Source of the DNA: Salegentibacter salarius | Lineage (GTDB): Bacteria > Bacteroidota > Bacteroidia > Flavobacteriales > Flavobacteriaceae | Length of the DNA stretch: 61,301 nucleotides | Assembly: GCF_900168265.1 (NCBI RefSeq) | Contig: NZ_FVZF01000024.1 | Coordinates: 1-61,301, forward strand | Direction of reading: 5' to 3' | Shown: in pieces, positions 1 to 8,380 of the stretch | Numbering within the stretch: position 1 is the stretch's first letter | How the letters are laid out: every line of letters starts with the position of its first letter | Position numbers and translations under genes: made by a program | Notes under the pieces: generated by a model | What the model saw: the letters and a program-made list of their open reading frames with translations, nothing else | What the model was told of the DNA's origin: nothing | The model's database searches: none

Positions 1-2
1 CT

Positions 3-350
3 GTGGTCATTGAAAGCTGGCAGCGTAACTGGGAGCAGTTATCCCAGTATTTTCAGTACACCCAACCCATTAGAAAGATCATTTACACCACCAATGCCGT
101 GGAGGGCTTCCATCGTCAGATCAGGAAAGTTACCAAGACCAAAGGAGCATTTACCAGTGATATGTCCCTGCTTAAACTAGTCTATCTAGTGACAAAGAAT
201 ATTGAGAAGAAATGGACCGCCCCATTACATAATTGGAGCCTTACGATTCAGCAATTTTATATTAAATTTGGAGACCGTATACCACTGGAAATAAACGCAA
301 ATTCCTCTGGGGCTAGCCCCAGAGGAATTGAAACATCAGACAGAGTTTAA
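3..350 (+). CDS. IS256-family transposase, C-terminal fragment
   Basis: This is the C-terminal 115 residues of a DDE transposase; the reading frame is already open at the window edge, so the true start lies outside. The stretch RKIIYTTNAVEGFHRQIRK is characteristic of the family, and its glutamate would be the third catalytic acid. It is followed by the usual GAFTSDMSLLKLVYLVTKNI and a KKWT...W segment. The protein normally cuts and rejoins the IS ends. After FGDRI the tail (about residues 95-115) is encoded by a perfect DNA palindrome and looks like an add-on to the family core. The frame stops with TAA eleven bases before the IS end. Confidence 0.9.
   Translation: MVIESWQRNWEQLSQYFQYTQPIRKIIYTTNAVEGFHRQIRKVTKTKGAFTSDMSLLKLVYLVTKNIEKKWTAPLHNWSLTIQQFYIKFGDRIPLEINANSSGASPRGIETSDRV
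300..329. repeat. 30-bp perfect palindrome in IS 3' end
   Basis: AATTCCTCTGGGGCT is followed directly by its exact reverse complement, so the whole 30 bases form a self-complementary sequence centred on GCTAGC. It lies in the final codons of the transposase. There is no U-tract after it, so it is not a classical terminator. An identical copy lies at 61239-61268 in the second IS. Confidence 0.95.
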
Positions 351-383
351 TTTACAGACCCGTTCAGCTTTCTTTAGTAGATT

Positions 384-423
384 AAAAAAGACCCTGGAAT
401 AATTTTAATTTCAGAGTCTTTTT
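384..423. terminator. Bidirectional hairpin beside the IS
   Basis: AAAAAAGACCCTG pairs with CAGAGTCTTTTT with one C-A mismatch, with A and T tracts on either side. It would terminate minus-strand transcription from the decayed gene at 444-1305. Confidence 0.5.
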
Positions 424-443
424 AACCGTCTTTGTTGGTGTAG

Positions 444-1305
444 CTATTGTCTCCAAAATGTACTTTGAAATTCCTCTTCTTTTGGATCGATATCCTCAGT
501 TAAATCTGCAAACAATTTATCCAATTCAGAACTGTGGTAATTTGTTCCTTCTAGCTCCTTTTTTGTTTCCATCAAAATTCTCGTGTTTATTAAAAAGTTG
601 AAGAAATGAATAAAAGATTGTACTAAAATTATGTCCTCTGTAGGATTAAAATCCTTAATAGATAATTTTTGGTCTTGTCTTAAATATGGATAATATTTCA
701 ATAACTCTTTTTTCGGAAACAGACGATTGTGCTTAATGGAATTTGATATTAAACGTAATCTGTCTCAGTCCTGAAATAGCTTTTTCTTATTTTTTGTATC
801 AATTCCAATTTTCTCCAGGTCTTTATAGTTTGTCCGATTTAAAATATTATAATGACCTAAAATTTCATTTTCGTAATTCTCGATTTTATGATAAAAACCA
901 ACATAAAACAAAAGAGTTATTTCGTCAGATAGGGAATGTTTAGGTTTTTCCAGAACTTCATTAACTACATCCAACAATTCTTTTTCAGCTGGGGTATGTT
1001 CTTTTTTGAGTTTAGAACTGTAGAAATTTTCAGTTACTGAGAAAATCTTATCAATGTAAATTTCTTTGAATAAATCCAATTCAAAAATTATGGATTTAGT
1101 TCATATTTTTAATTGAACTAATTCGGTAAGCGATTCGAAAATTTTTTGTCCAATTTCTTCTCCAAATTTATCAGTTAACTCTTTTTCTAATTTTATGTAG
1201 TCCGATAGAAATTTGATCAACATTTTTTCTTAAATCTTTTTGATAATTACAACCAACTTTTGCTAAAGAGTATAGATATTTCTTCGTTCTCTTCGCTATT
1301 TTTTG
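444..1305 (-). pseudogene. Decayed gene of unknown function
   Basis: One minus-strand frame runs from an ATG at 1223 to a TAG at 444 but is interrupted by TGA at 1101-1103 and by TGA at 765-767. Coding-like sequence continues past both stops: after LFQD comes DRLRLISNSIKHNRLFPKK, then YYPYLRQDQKLSIKDFN. Upstream of 1223 another frame reads like protein (CNYQKDLRKNVDQ) and would join the main frame after a one-base shift near 1210; it has no start codon before it runs into the end of the M28 gene. The product would be about 280 mostly helical residues. I do not recognise the family; a HEPN-like fold is only a guess from the helix pattern near the C-terminus (SFIHFFNFLINTRILME). Position next to an IS and multiple lesions argue for decay, although a short hypothetical protein at 444-701 or 765-1079 cannot be excluded. 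Confidence 0.55.
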
Positions 1306-1307
1306 TT

Positions 1308-2657
1308 CTACCTAAACACTCCTGAAGGAAAAACTACTACACTTTCGTTGCCGTCTTTTCCTACGGCTGCAACACCAAAAAAGTAATTGTCTATAACAAT
1401 GCCTTCTAGCGTAAATTCATTTACATTTCCTACAAAACGGGAGTATTGCCATTGTGCCTCGGTGGTTTCTCTCCAGTAAATCTTATAACCGGCAATATCG
1501 CCTTCAACTTTATCCCATCTTAGTTTTGCTGAAGGTTCTACAATTCCACCTATTTCAACATTTTTTGGAGCAGGAGGTGCCCAGGCGAGACTCGCCATGT
1601 TTATAGCGTTTACCGCCGTAAGTTTTTCAGCATAATCAAAATTCACACCTTCTAATACATCGCCATATTCAATGCCATCTTCAGTGCGAATATCCTGGTG
1701 TTGTCGGTTATAATTTTCGTGAGCTTCCATAATCCTAATTCCTGCAAAGCCAAGGTCGTTAAAAGGACGATGGTGCCCACCGCGACCAAACCTATCTAAA
1801 CGATAGATCATCATCGGGTTCATTTCTGGCATATAAGTTTCCGTAGTTTTATGAACATAGCGAGCAAGCTGACGCGAAATACCATCTACTTCACCGCCGT
1901 AAAACCTACGCATAGTTCGTTCTCTTTCGGTTTCATTTGGTGGAACCGGTTCGGAGAATATTCTGAAAGTACGGTTGTCAATTACGCCATCTACTCCCTC
2001 AATATTTCCAATCATATCATTATTTAAAACGCCTATGATTTCCCAATTGTTTTCTTTAGCATATTCGGCCAGTCCTTTTCCTCCAAAAAGACCTTGTTCT
2101 TCTCCAGAAAGTCCAACATAGACCACGCTGCTTTCAAACTCATATTGAGATAAAACCCTGGCAGCTTCCATAGCACCAGCCATACCGCTGGCATTATCGT
2201 TTGCGCCGGGAGCATCGGTTTCAAAATCCATCGTGTTGCTGGCGCGAGAATCTATATCGCCACTCATAATTATATATCGGTTAGGATACTTGGTTCCTTT
2301 TTGAACGGCTACAACATTCACTACCCAGGCATCGTGTGGAATCCGCTCCCCATCTTCTGTAGTTACAAAGTCTTTTTGATAAAAAACATCAAGACAATTA
2401 TCGCAGTTTTTAGAAAGATAATCGAATTCAGATTTTATCCATCGTCGGGCTGCACCTATTCCACGGGTATCAGAGACTGTGTCGCTAAAGGTATTCCTTG
2501 TGCCAAAACCTGTAAGTTTGCGTATATCGGCTTCAATACTATCTGCTGAAACTTTGTCGATTATTTCATAGATACGCTGATCTGTTTGTGCATTTGTTTG
2601 TTGAAAAATTAATCCTGAAAAAAGGAGTAGGGCAAGAGTGGATATATTTTTAAGCAT
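1308..2657 (-). CDS. Secreted M28 family zinc peptidase with C-terminal Fn3-like domain
   Basis: Probably an exported aminopeptidase. Residues 1-23 form a signal peptide ending in TNAQ. The M28 catalytic core follows: SGDIDSRAS (about 133-141), PGANDNASG (bridging aspartate), SGEEQGLFG (catalytic and metal glutamates), NNDMIG (metal aspartate) and GHHRPFND (metal histidine). In most M28 enzymes the first motif is GHxDS; here the histidine position is Asp. All other ligands are intact. From about residue 360 a fibronectin type III-like segment follows (LRWDKVEGDIAGYKIYW). At 449 residues the length fits the group. The substrate cannot be told from sequence. It stands alone, with a terminator-like hairpin behind the upstream gene. 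Confidence 0.85.
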   Translation of the reverse strand: MLKNISTLALLLFSGLIFQQTNAQTDQRIYEIIDKVSADSIEADIRKLTGFGTRNTFSDTVSDTRGIGAARRWIKSEFDYLSKNCDNCLDVFYQKDFVTTEDGERIPHDAWVVNVVAVQKGTKYPNRYIIMSGDIDSRASNTMDFETDAPGANDNASGMAGAMEAARVLSQYEFESSVVYVGLSGEEQGLFGGKGLAEYAKENNWEIIGVLNNDMIGNIEGVDGVIDNRTFRIFSEPVPPNETERERTMRRFYGGEVDGISRQLARYVHKTTETYMPEMNPMMIYRLDRFGRGGHHRPFNDLGFAGIRIMEAHENYNRQHQDIRTEDGIEYGDVLEGVNFDYAEKLTAVNAINMASLAWAPPAPKNVEIGGIVEPSAKLRWDKVEGDIAGYKIYWRETTEAQWQYSRFVGNVNEFTLEGIVIDNYFFGVAAVGKDGNESVVVFPSGVFR

Positions 2658-2737
2658 ATAAAAATGTGGTTTAAGCTTCTAAAATACCTAAAGTTTCTGT
2701 GATATTACAAATAATTGCGGTTTTGATAAGATTCTAA

Positions 2738-2772
2738 ACAAAAAAATCCCGACAATTATGCCGAGATTTTTA
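2738..2772 (-). terminator. Terminator after the YtxH gene
   Basis: On the minus strand AAATCTCGGC pairs with GTCGGGATTT (ten pairs, two G-U) across a six-base loop, followed by a run of T. It separates the YtxH gene from the M28 peptidase gene. Confidence 0.7.
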
Positions 2773-2798
2773 TATTGTATTCTAATTAAAATTAGAAT

Positions 2799-3086
2799 TT
2801 AGCTTGCTTTCATATTATGGATTTCAGCTTTTGCTTCGTGAGCTTTTTGGTCAGCTTTTGAATTAGAAAGACTGGCTTTAGTCTTATTTTTCAGGGCATC
2901 AACTTTATGACTTAGAGAGTCAGAAAATTCATTGAATTTTCCTTTAGTCCCTTCTAAAGCCTCATTGCTTGAATCTGAAATCGCCTTTCTCGTATCTGCA
3001 CCTTTTTTAGGAGCAAATAATAATCCTACTGCTGCTCCTGCAACTGCTCCTGATATTAATCCTAATAACATTTTTCCTGATTTCAT
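2799..3086 (-). CDS. YtxH domain-containing small membrane-anchored protein
   Basis: A 95-residue protein with one glycine- and alanine-rich hydrophobic segment near the N-terminus (LLGLISGAVAGAAVGLLFAP), then KKGADTRKAI and a long charged helical tail rich in Lys, Ala and Ser. This pattern (membrane segment, APKKG, coiled helix) is that of YtxH proteins, which are often stress-induced; their molecular role is not settled. The gene is monocistronic and lies between the secreted peptidase and the trehalose genes, which fits a general stress role. Confidence 0.8.
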   Translation of the reverse strand: MKSGKMLLGLISGAVAGAAVGLLFAPKKGADTRKAISDSSNEALEGTKGKFNEFSDSLSHKVDALKNKTKASLSNSKADQKAHEAKAEIHNMKAS

Positions 3087-3226
3087 CGATCTAAGTTTTT
3101 TTAGTTTTGGTTCGTAATATTGTTTAATGTAAAATTAGATGATAATGGAGTCTCTGCCATATTTTTGGAGTTAAGTTATACATAAACTTTACTGAAAAAT
3201 GTCAAGGATTTTAACACTTTCAGGTC

Positions 3227-5440
3227 TTAAGAATTTTCAGCGAAATCTTTTAAAATATCCCTAACTTTAGAAGTGTCTTCTATATAATAGCGGGCACTGG
3301 TTTTCTTCATCCCAACTTTAACGGTGAAAGACTCTTCAGGGAGTTCTTCAAACATATATTCATCTGTCCAGTCATCACCAATAGCAAAAATAAAATCGTA
3401 ATCTTTGCCTACCAGTTTTTTATTGGAAGCCTTTCCTTTATTCACTCCGCTACTTTTTATTTCCAGTACCTTATTTCCTTCAAGAACGCTAAGTCCGCGA
3501 TTTGAGATCAATTCCTTTAAAACATTAGAAAGCTCATTGGCCCTGATTTCCCCAAGTTCGGGATCGGCTTTTCTGTAATGCCAGGCCAGGGAATAATTCT
3601 TGTCTTCTATAAAAGTACCGGGCGTTCTATCAACAAAGGTTTCAATTACCGGTCTCACCGCGCTCATCCAATCGTTATTCACATTTTCAGAAAGCTCCCA
3701 TTCACTATCTTTTTGGCGCATCCAAACCCCGTGTTCAGAAATAAGTTCTACAGGAATTTCCTGCCACCAGGAACCAAGGGTGTCTTTATCCCTACCGCTA
3801 ATAAGAACTACATCTGTATTTGCTGATTGATTTAATTTGTGAACTAAATCTATTAATTCCTGGTCTGGTTTTGCTTTTTCGGGTTTATCAGTGAAATTCA
3901 CCAGTGTTCCGTCATAATCAAGGAATAGAATTCTGTTCTTCGCATTTTTAAATTTCTCTAAAATCTCTCCTGAAACTTTAGAGGAAATTCTAGTGGCTTT
4001 AAAGGCATCACGATCCTGACTTGTATTATGTAGGGCTTTCATAAAATCATTTGCCCATTTTTCTACGCTATAGCGTTTTAGTCGCTTCTGAAGCGTTTTA
4101 TTACGTTGTTGTTGCTCTTCTACCGGCATTTCTATAGCCTGGATCAAAGTTTGTGAAATTTGCTCGAAATTATTCGGATTGATAATTAAAGCTTCATTCA
4201 TTTCGTGTGCTGCACCGGCCATTTCACTTAAAATAAGTACTCCGGTTTGATTTATTCTGGTTGCTACGAATTCTTTGGCAACCAGGTTCATCCCGTCCCT
4301 AATTGGTGTTAACAAGGCGATATCGCAACTTGTATAAAGGTCAATTAGGTTTTCAAAAGGCATAGAGCGGTAAAAATACCAGATAGGCGTCCAGCTTACG
4401 GTAGAGAACTTACCGTTTATTCTTCCTACCAGTTCATCTATTTCCCTTTTTAATCGTTGATACTGCGGAACGTTAGATCTTGATGGTACGGCAAGCATCA
4501 CCAATCTTACTTTTTCAATAAATTCTGGATGGTTATCAAGAAAATATTCAAAAGCACGAATTCGGTTGGCGATTCCTTTAGTATAATCTAAACGGTCTAT
4601 GCTTAATATAAGTTTCGCTTCAGGCGTGTCATTCGAATGGTGATCAAGCCTGCGCTGTAATTCGGTACGCTGTTCTTCGGTATTTTTAAAATGATTTTGA
4701 GCGGCATCTTCAAACTTAGTGTAATCTATTCCCATTGGGAAAGAATCTACTTTTACAATACGCTCCGGAAGGGTGATTTCATTAAAATTCACCTGGTGAC
4801 GTAAAATACGACTCACAGAACTTAAAAAGTGTCTTTCATAATCGTAGGTGTGGAAACCAATTAGATCGGCTCCAAGCACTCCTTTTAAAACTTCATCACG
4901 CCAGGGTAGGGTTCTAAAAACTTCGTAAGACGGAAAAGGTATGTGATTAAAGAAACCAATAATTGCTTCTGGTTGTTGTTCCCTAATCATATTTGGAACT
5001 AAAAGCAGCTGATAATCGTGCACCCAAATATGATCTCCATCTTCATAATGTTTAAGGACTTCATCGGCATATTTTTTATTTACACTTTTATAGGTTTCCC
5101 AGTGATCTTTATCGGCTTCGGTATATTCCATAAAATAATGGAAGAGTGGCCAGATAGTACGATTACTGAATCCATAATAAAATCCTTCAATTTCTTCTTC
5201 GCTAAGATTTACAGCAACACAATCTTCTTTTCGGGCCTTTTCTTTAACATCTTCTAAAAGATTTTCAGGAATTTCCTCTTCGGTAAGTCCGCTCCAACCA
5301 ATCCAGATACTATCACCATCCTTATGGAATGATTTTAAGCCAGTTGCAAGTCCGCCTACACTTGGTGTGACTTCCAGATTATTGTTTTCTAAGCTAATTT
5401 GTAATGGTAAACGGTTGGAAATTATTATTGTCTTACTCAT
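3227..5440 (-). CDS. otsA-otsB fusion: Bifunctional trehalose-6-phosphate synthase/phosphatase
   Basis: Makes trehalose in two steps: a GT20 glycosyltransferase joins a nucleotide-activated glucose to glucose-6-phosphate, and a HAD phosphatase removes the phosphate. Residues 1-470 are the synthase, with GGLATGLKSF near the N-terminus, HDYQLLLVP, and GFFNHIPFPSYEVFRTLPWR. The phosphatase starts near residue 500 with the HAD nucleophile motif LFLDYDGTLVNF and ends with GDDWTDEYMFEEL near 687. Both catalytic sets look intact, and 737 residues is right for the fused form. The start gives the conserved KTIIISNRLPL. It is divergent from the GH15 gene across 96 bp, so both could share a regulatory region. 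Trehalose is a compatible solute, consistent with the MscS channels nearby. Confidence 0.95.
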   Translation of the reverse strand: MSKTIIISNRLPLQISLENNNLEVTPSVGGLATGLKSFHKDGDSIWIGWSGLTEEEIPENLLEDVKEKARKEDCVAVNLSEEEIEGFYYGFSNRTIWPLFHYFMEYTEADKDHWETYKSVNKKYADEVLKHYEDGDHIWVHDYQLLLVPNMIREQQPEAIIGFFNHIPFPSYEVFRTLPWRDEVLKGVLGADLIGFHTYDYERHFLSSVSRILRHQVNFNEITLPERIVKVDSFPMGIDYTKFEDAAQNHFKNTEEQRTELQRRLDHHSNDTPEAKLILSIDRLDYTKGIANRIRAFEYFLDNHPEFIEKVRLVMLAVPSRSNVPQYQRLKREIDELVGRINGKFSTVSWTPIWYFYRSMPFENLIDLYTSCDIALLTPIRDGMNLVAKEFVATRINQTGVLILSEMAGAAHEMNEALIINPNNFEQISQTLIQAIEMPVEEQQQRNKTLQKRLKRYSVEKWANDFMKALHNTSQDRDAFKATRISSKVSGEILEKFKNAKNRILFLDYDGTLVNFTDKPEKAKPDQELIDLVHKLNQSANTDVVLISGRDKDTLGSWWQEIPVELISEHGVWMRQKDSEWELSENVNNDWMSAVRPVIETFVDRTPGTFIEDKNYSLAWHYRKADPELGEIRANELSNVLKELISNRGLSVLEGNKVLEIKSSGVNKGKASNKKLVGKDYDFIFAIGDDWTDEYMFEELPEESFTVKVGMKKTSARYYIEDTSKVRDILKDFAENS

Positions 5441-5536
5441 AATTATATGTGAATGCTGTTGTTGCGAAATTGATTTTTATTAAATTTCCGAAAATCATTT
5501 TACACGACAAGCCTTTTTAAAGAATTTTAAGAGTAT

Positions 5537-7336
5537 ATGGATAATTTAGATTACGGGATTATAGGGAATTGCAAGAGTGCTGCGTTAATTTCAAAAACAG
5601 GTTCGCTGGAATGGTGTTGTTTGCCAAATTTTAATTCGGCAGCGGTTTTTGCAAAACTTCTGGATGAAAAACGCGGAGGAAGTTTTGAATTTATTTTAGA
5701 CGATTCCTATAAAATTACCCAGGAATATCTTTGGGAAACCAATATTTTAAATACCCTGTTTGATGATGGTGAAAATTCATTCCAGGTTATAGATTTTATG
5801 CCACGGTACGAACGGGAAGATAGTACGTACTACGCTCCGCCAGATGTAATTAGATTTATAAGGTTAATTAGTGGGAAGCCTAAATTTAAGGTTAAATACG
5901 ATCCTCGTTTAGATTTTGCAAGGGAAAAAACATATAGTGAACATAAAGGGAATTACATAAAGAGTTTTACAAACGAAGGTAAATACGATTCGCTTTTTCT
6001 CTATTCCAGTTTAGACCTAAATGACGTTTTAGAACAAAATGAAATTGAATTAACCGGAAACGCATATTTTCTGCTCGGTTATCACGAAAAGCTCATCACT
6101 CAATCTTTAGATCGTTCTTATTTAAAATTTCAGCGTACCAAGACGTATTGGATGAATTGGAGCGCGAAAACTACCCGTTATACCCATTATGAAAAGGAAA
6201 TAATGCGTAGCGCCCTGGTTTTAAAATGTCTTAGTTACAAGAAATCGGGTGCAGTTTTAGCAGCGGCAACCACTTCTTTGCCAGAAACTATTGGGGAAGA
6301 ACGAAACTGGGACTATCGTTTTTGCTGGATTCGCGATGCTTCTATGGTAATTAAAGTAATGGCAGGGCTTGGCCATATAAAATCTGCTAAAGATTTTCTT
6401 CAATTTATTATTGATATAATCCCTGATAAAGATGAGAAAATCCAGATTATGTACGGTATTAATGGTGAAAAAGAACTCACCGAGCATATTTTAGACCATT
6501 TATCAGGGTATAAAGGTTCCCATCCCGTGAGAACCGGAAATGCCGCGTATATCCAAAAGCAAAACGATATCTATGGAATTTTGATGGAGGTGATCTATCA
6601 GCAATTCAATCAGTTTGAAACTTCTTTGGAAAATTCTGAAGAACTTTGGACAGTAGTGCGCGGAATTGTAAAAATCGTAGAAGAAAACTGGCAAAAACCA
6701 GATAAGGGAATTTGGGAGTTACGTACCGAAGACCGACACTTCGTATTTTCAAAGCTATTATGCTGGGTGGCGATAGACCGTGCCATAAAGATTGGAGAAG
6801 TTTTAAGAATGGGTATTAATGATACGCATTGGAAATCTTTACGTGCAGAAATTTATAACGACATTTATAAAAATGGCTGGAACGAAGAAGTTCAGGCTTA
6901 TACCCAGTATTACGGTTCTAAAGATTTAGACGCTTCAACTTTATTAATGGAGCAATATGGATTTATTGAGGCTAAAGATCCGAGGTTTGTGAGCACCGTT
7001 CAGGCAACTGAAAGAGAATTGTGCAAAGACGGATTAATGTATCGTTATAAGAATAAGGATGATTTTGGTGAACCAACTTCTTCTTTTACTATTTGTACGT
7101 TTTGGTTAATCGATAGTCTTTTCAAAATAGGGGAGAAGAAGAAGGCAAAACAAATGTTCGACCAGCTGCTTTCTTATAGTAATCATTTAGGTTTATTTAG
7201 TGAAGATATAGACTTTGAAACCAAGAGATTGTTGGGTAATTTTCCGCAGGCATATTCACATTTAGCTTTGATAGAAACCGCTGCTAATTTTAGTATAGGA
7301 ACAACTTCAGAAGAAAGCTGGCTTAGCGAATTCTAA
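5537..7336 (+). CDS. Glycoside hydrolase family 15 protein (glucoamylase/trehalase-like)
   Basis: A 599-residue cytoplasmic GH15 enzyme. The N-terminal beta domain begins YGIIGNCKSAALISKTGSLEW, a typical family opening. The (alpha/alpha)6 barrel carries FCWIRDASM (about 261-269) and, near 309-340, NGEKELTEHILDHLSGYKGS with HPVRTGNAAY, which holds the general acid. LDASTLL lies in the second half. No signal peptide is visible. GH15 members of this type include trehalases and glucoamylases; sitting divergent to an otsA-otsB fusion suggests trehalose or a related alpha-glucoside as substrate, but this is inference from context. Its stop overlaps the end of the convergent MscS gene by 4 bp. Confidence 0.9.
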   Translation: MDNLDYGIIGNCKSAALISKTGSLEWCCLPNFNSAAVFAKLLDEKRGGSFEFILDDSYKITQEYLWETNILNTLFDDGENSFQVIDFMPRYEREDSTYYAPPDVIRFIRLISGKPKFKVKYDPRLDFAREKTYSEHKGNYIKSFTNEGKYDSLFLYSSLDLNDVLEQNEIELTGNAYFLLGYHEKLITQSLDRSYLKFQRTKTYWMNWSAKTTRYTHYEKEIMRSALVLKCLSYKKSGAVLAAATTSLPETIGEERNWDYRFCWIRDASMVIKVMAGLGHIKSAKDFLQFIIDIIPDKDEKIQIMYGINGEKELTEHILDHLSGYKGSHPVRTGNAAYIQKQNDIYGILMEVIYQQFNQFETSLENSEELWTVVRGIVKIVEENWQKPDKGIWELRTEDRHFVFSKLLCWVAIDRAIKIGEVLRMGINDTHWKSLRAEIYNDIYKNGWNEEVQAYTQYYGSKDLDASTLLMEQYGFIEAKDPRFVSTVQATERELCKDGLMYRYKNKDDFGEPTSSFTICTFWLIDSLFKIGEKKKAKQMFDQLLSYSNHLGLFSEDIDFETKRLLGNFPQAYSHLALIETAANFSIGTTSEESWLSEF

Positions 7337-8373
7337 GTTTTCGATTCATTGATCGTAACGCGGCTTTTAGGGAGACTCTCGGGATAATTCTCTTTGAGGA
7401 AATCTATAAGTTTCTCCCTAATAAATACGCGTAGATCAAAAGCCGTGGGAGAATCTTTGGCGCTCACCAAAATCCTTATTTCCATAGCTCTATCGGTAGC
7501 ATCAGTAACCTGTACTACTTTGGCTTGTTTATCCCAAAGTGGAGTGATTTCAAGCAACCTGTCCAGTTCTTCCCTAATCTTATCTACCGGCACGGTGTAA
7601 TCTGTATAGAGAAAAACCGTCCCTAAAAGATCGGCCGAATTTTTGGTCCAGTTTTGAAATGGAGTTTCAATAAAATAGGTAGACGGCACTACCAGTCTTC
7701 TTTTATCCCATACTTTTATTACCACATAAGTGAGTGTAATTTCTTCGATCCAGCCCCATTCGCCTTCAACAATTACTGCGTCCTGTAACCTTATAGGTTG
7801 AGTAAAAGCAATTTGAATTCCCGCAAGTAAAGTTCCAATAGCTTTTTGGGCCGAAAATCCTATAATAATTCCCGCGATTCCTGCTGAAGTTAAAACGCTT
7901 ACCCCTACAGAGCGTATACTTTCAAAACTCATTAAAGCAATGCCTATTGCAAGAATTATAATGATAAAAATGATAATATTTTCCAGGATATTAAACTGTG
8001 TATAGATTTTCCTGGCCTTTAAATTATCTGAAGTATTCACATCATACTTCTTCAACATTCGGTTTTTTAAAATCTTAAGTGTTAGAATAATCAGCCAGGT
8101 GGCGCTTAGGATTAGCCCCAGGGTGCTAATTGGTTGAAGAATGTTGTAAGTATATTCATATATAAAAATCTTGCTTAGCAGGGCGACTTTTAAAATTAAC
8201 GCAGCCAGAAAAATTAAAAGTGGAATCCAAACCCTCTGTGCGAAATTCACCGGCAAGATGTTTTTTGGATCTTTACCTATTTTCTTTAGAATATAAAAAG
8301 CTATTACGAAGCTTACAAGAAGTGTAATTACACCAGCAAAAATATACCTGAACAATAAAGGGTCTGAGGTCAT
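7333..8373 (-). CDS. MscS family mechanosensitive ion channel
   Basis: A small-conductance channel that opens under membrane tension to release solutes after osmotic downshock. There are about four membrane segments in residues 1-180. The pore-lining helix is rich in Gly and Ala (SVLTSAGIAGIIIGFSAQKA), followed by LLAGIQIAFTQPIRLQDAV and the soluble beta domain (GEWGWIEEITLTYVVIKVWD). At 346 residues the length fits. It lies 7 bp downstream of the larger MscS paralogue, so the two probably form one transcript. Confidence 0.92.
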   Translation of the reverse strand: MTSDPLLFRYIFAGVITLLVSFVIAFYILKKIGKDPKNILPVNFAQRVWIPLLIFLAALILKVALLSKIFIYEYTYNILQPISTLGLILSATWLIILTLKILKNRMLKKYDVNTSDNLKARKIYTQFNILENIIIFIIIILAIGIALMSFESIRSVGVSVLTSAGIAGIIIGFSAQKAIGTLLAGIQIAFTQPIRLQDAVIVEGEWGWIEEITLTYVVIKVWDKRRLVVPSTYFIETPFQNWTKNSADLLGTVFLYTDYTVPVDKIREELDRLLEITPLWDKQAKVVQVTDATDRAMEIRILVSAKDSPTAFDLRVFIREKLIDFLKENYPESLPKSRVTINESKT

Positions 8374-8380
8374 AAATAAA

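Larger units (their letters stand above)
1..361 (+). mobile_element. IS256-family insertion sequence, 3' part
   Basis: The window opens inside an insertion sequence of the IS256 (mutator-type) family; its left part lies outside. The right boundary is placed at 361 because the last 95 bases (267-361) recur exactly, inverted, at 61207-61301, and the two copies diverge immediately outside. The outermost bases read inward as GGGTCTGTAAATTAAACTCT, a plausible terminal inverted repeat. A 30-bp perfect palindrome lies at 300-329 inside the 3' end of the transposase frame. No target duplication can be checked because the other end of the element is missing. Confidence 0.9.
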
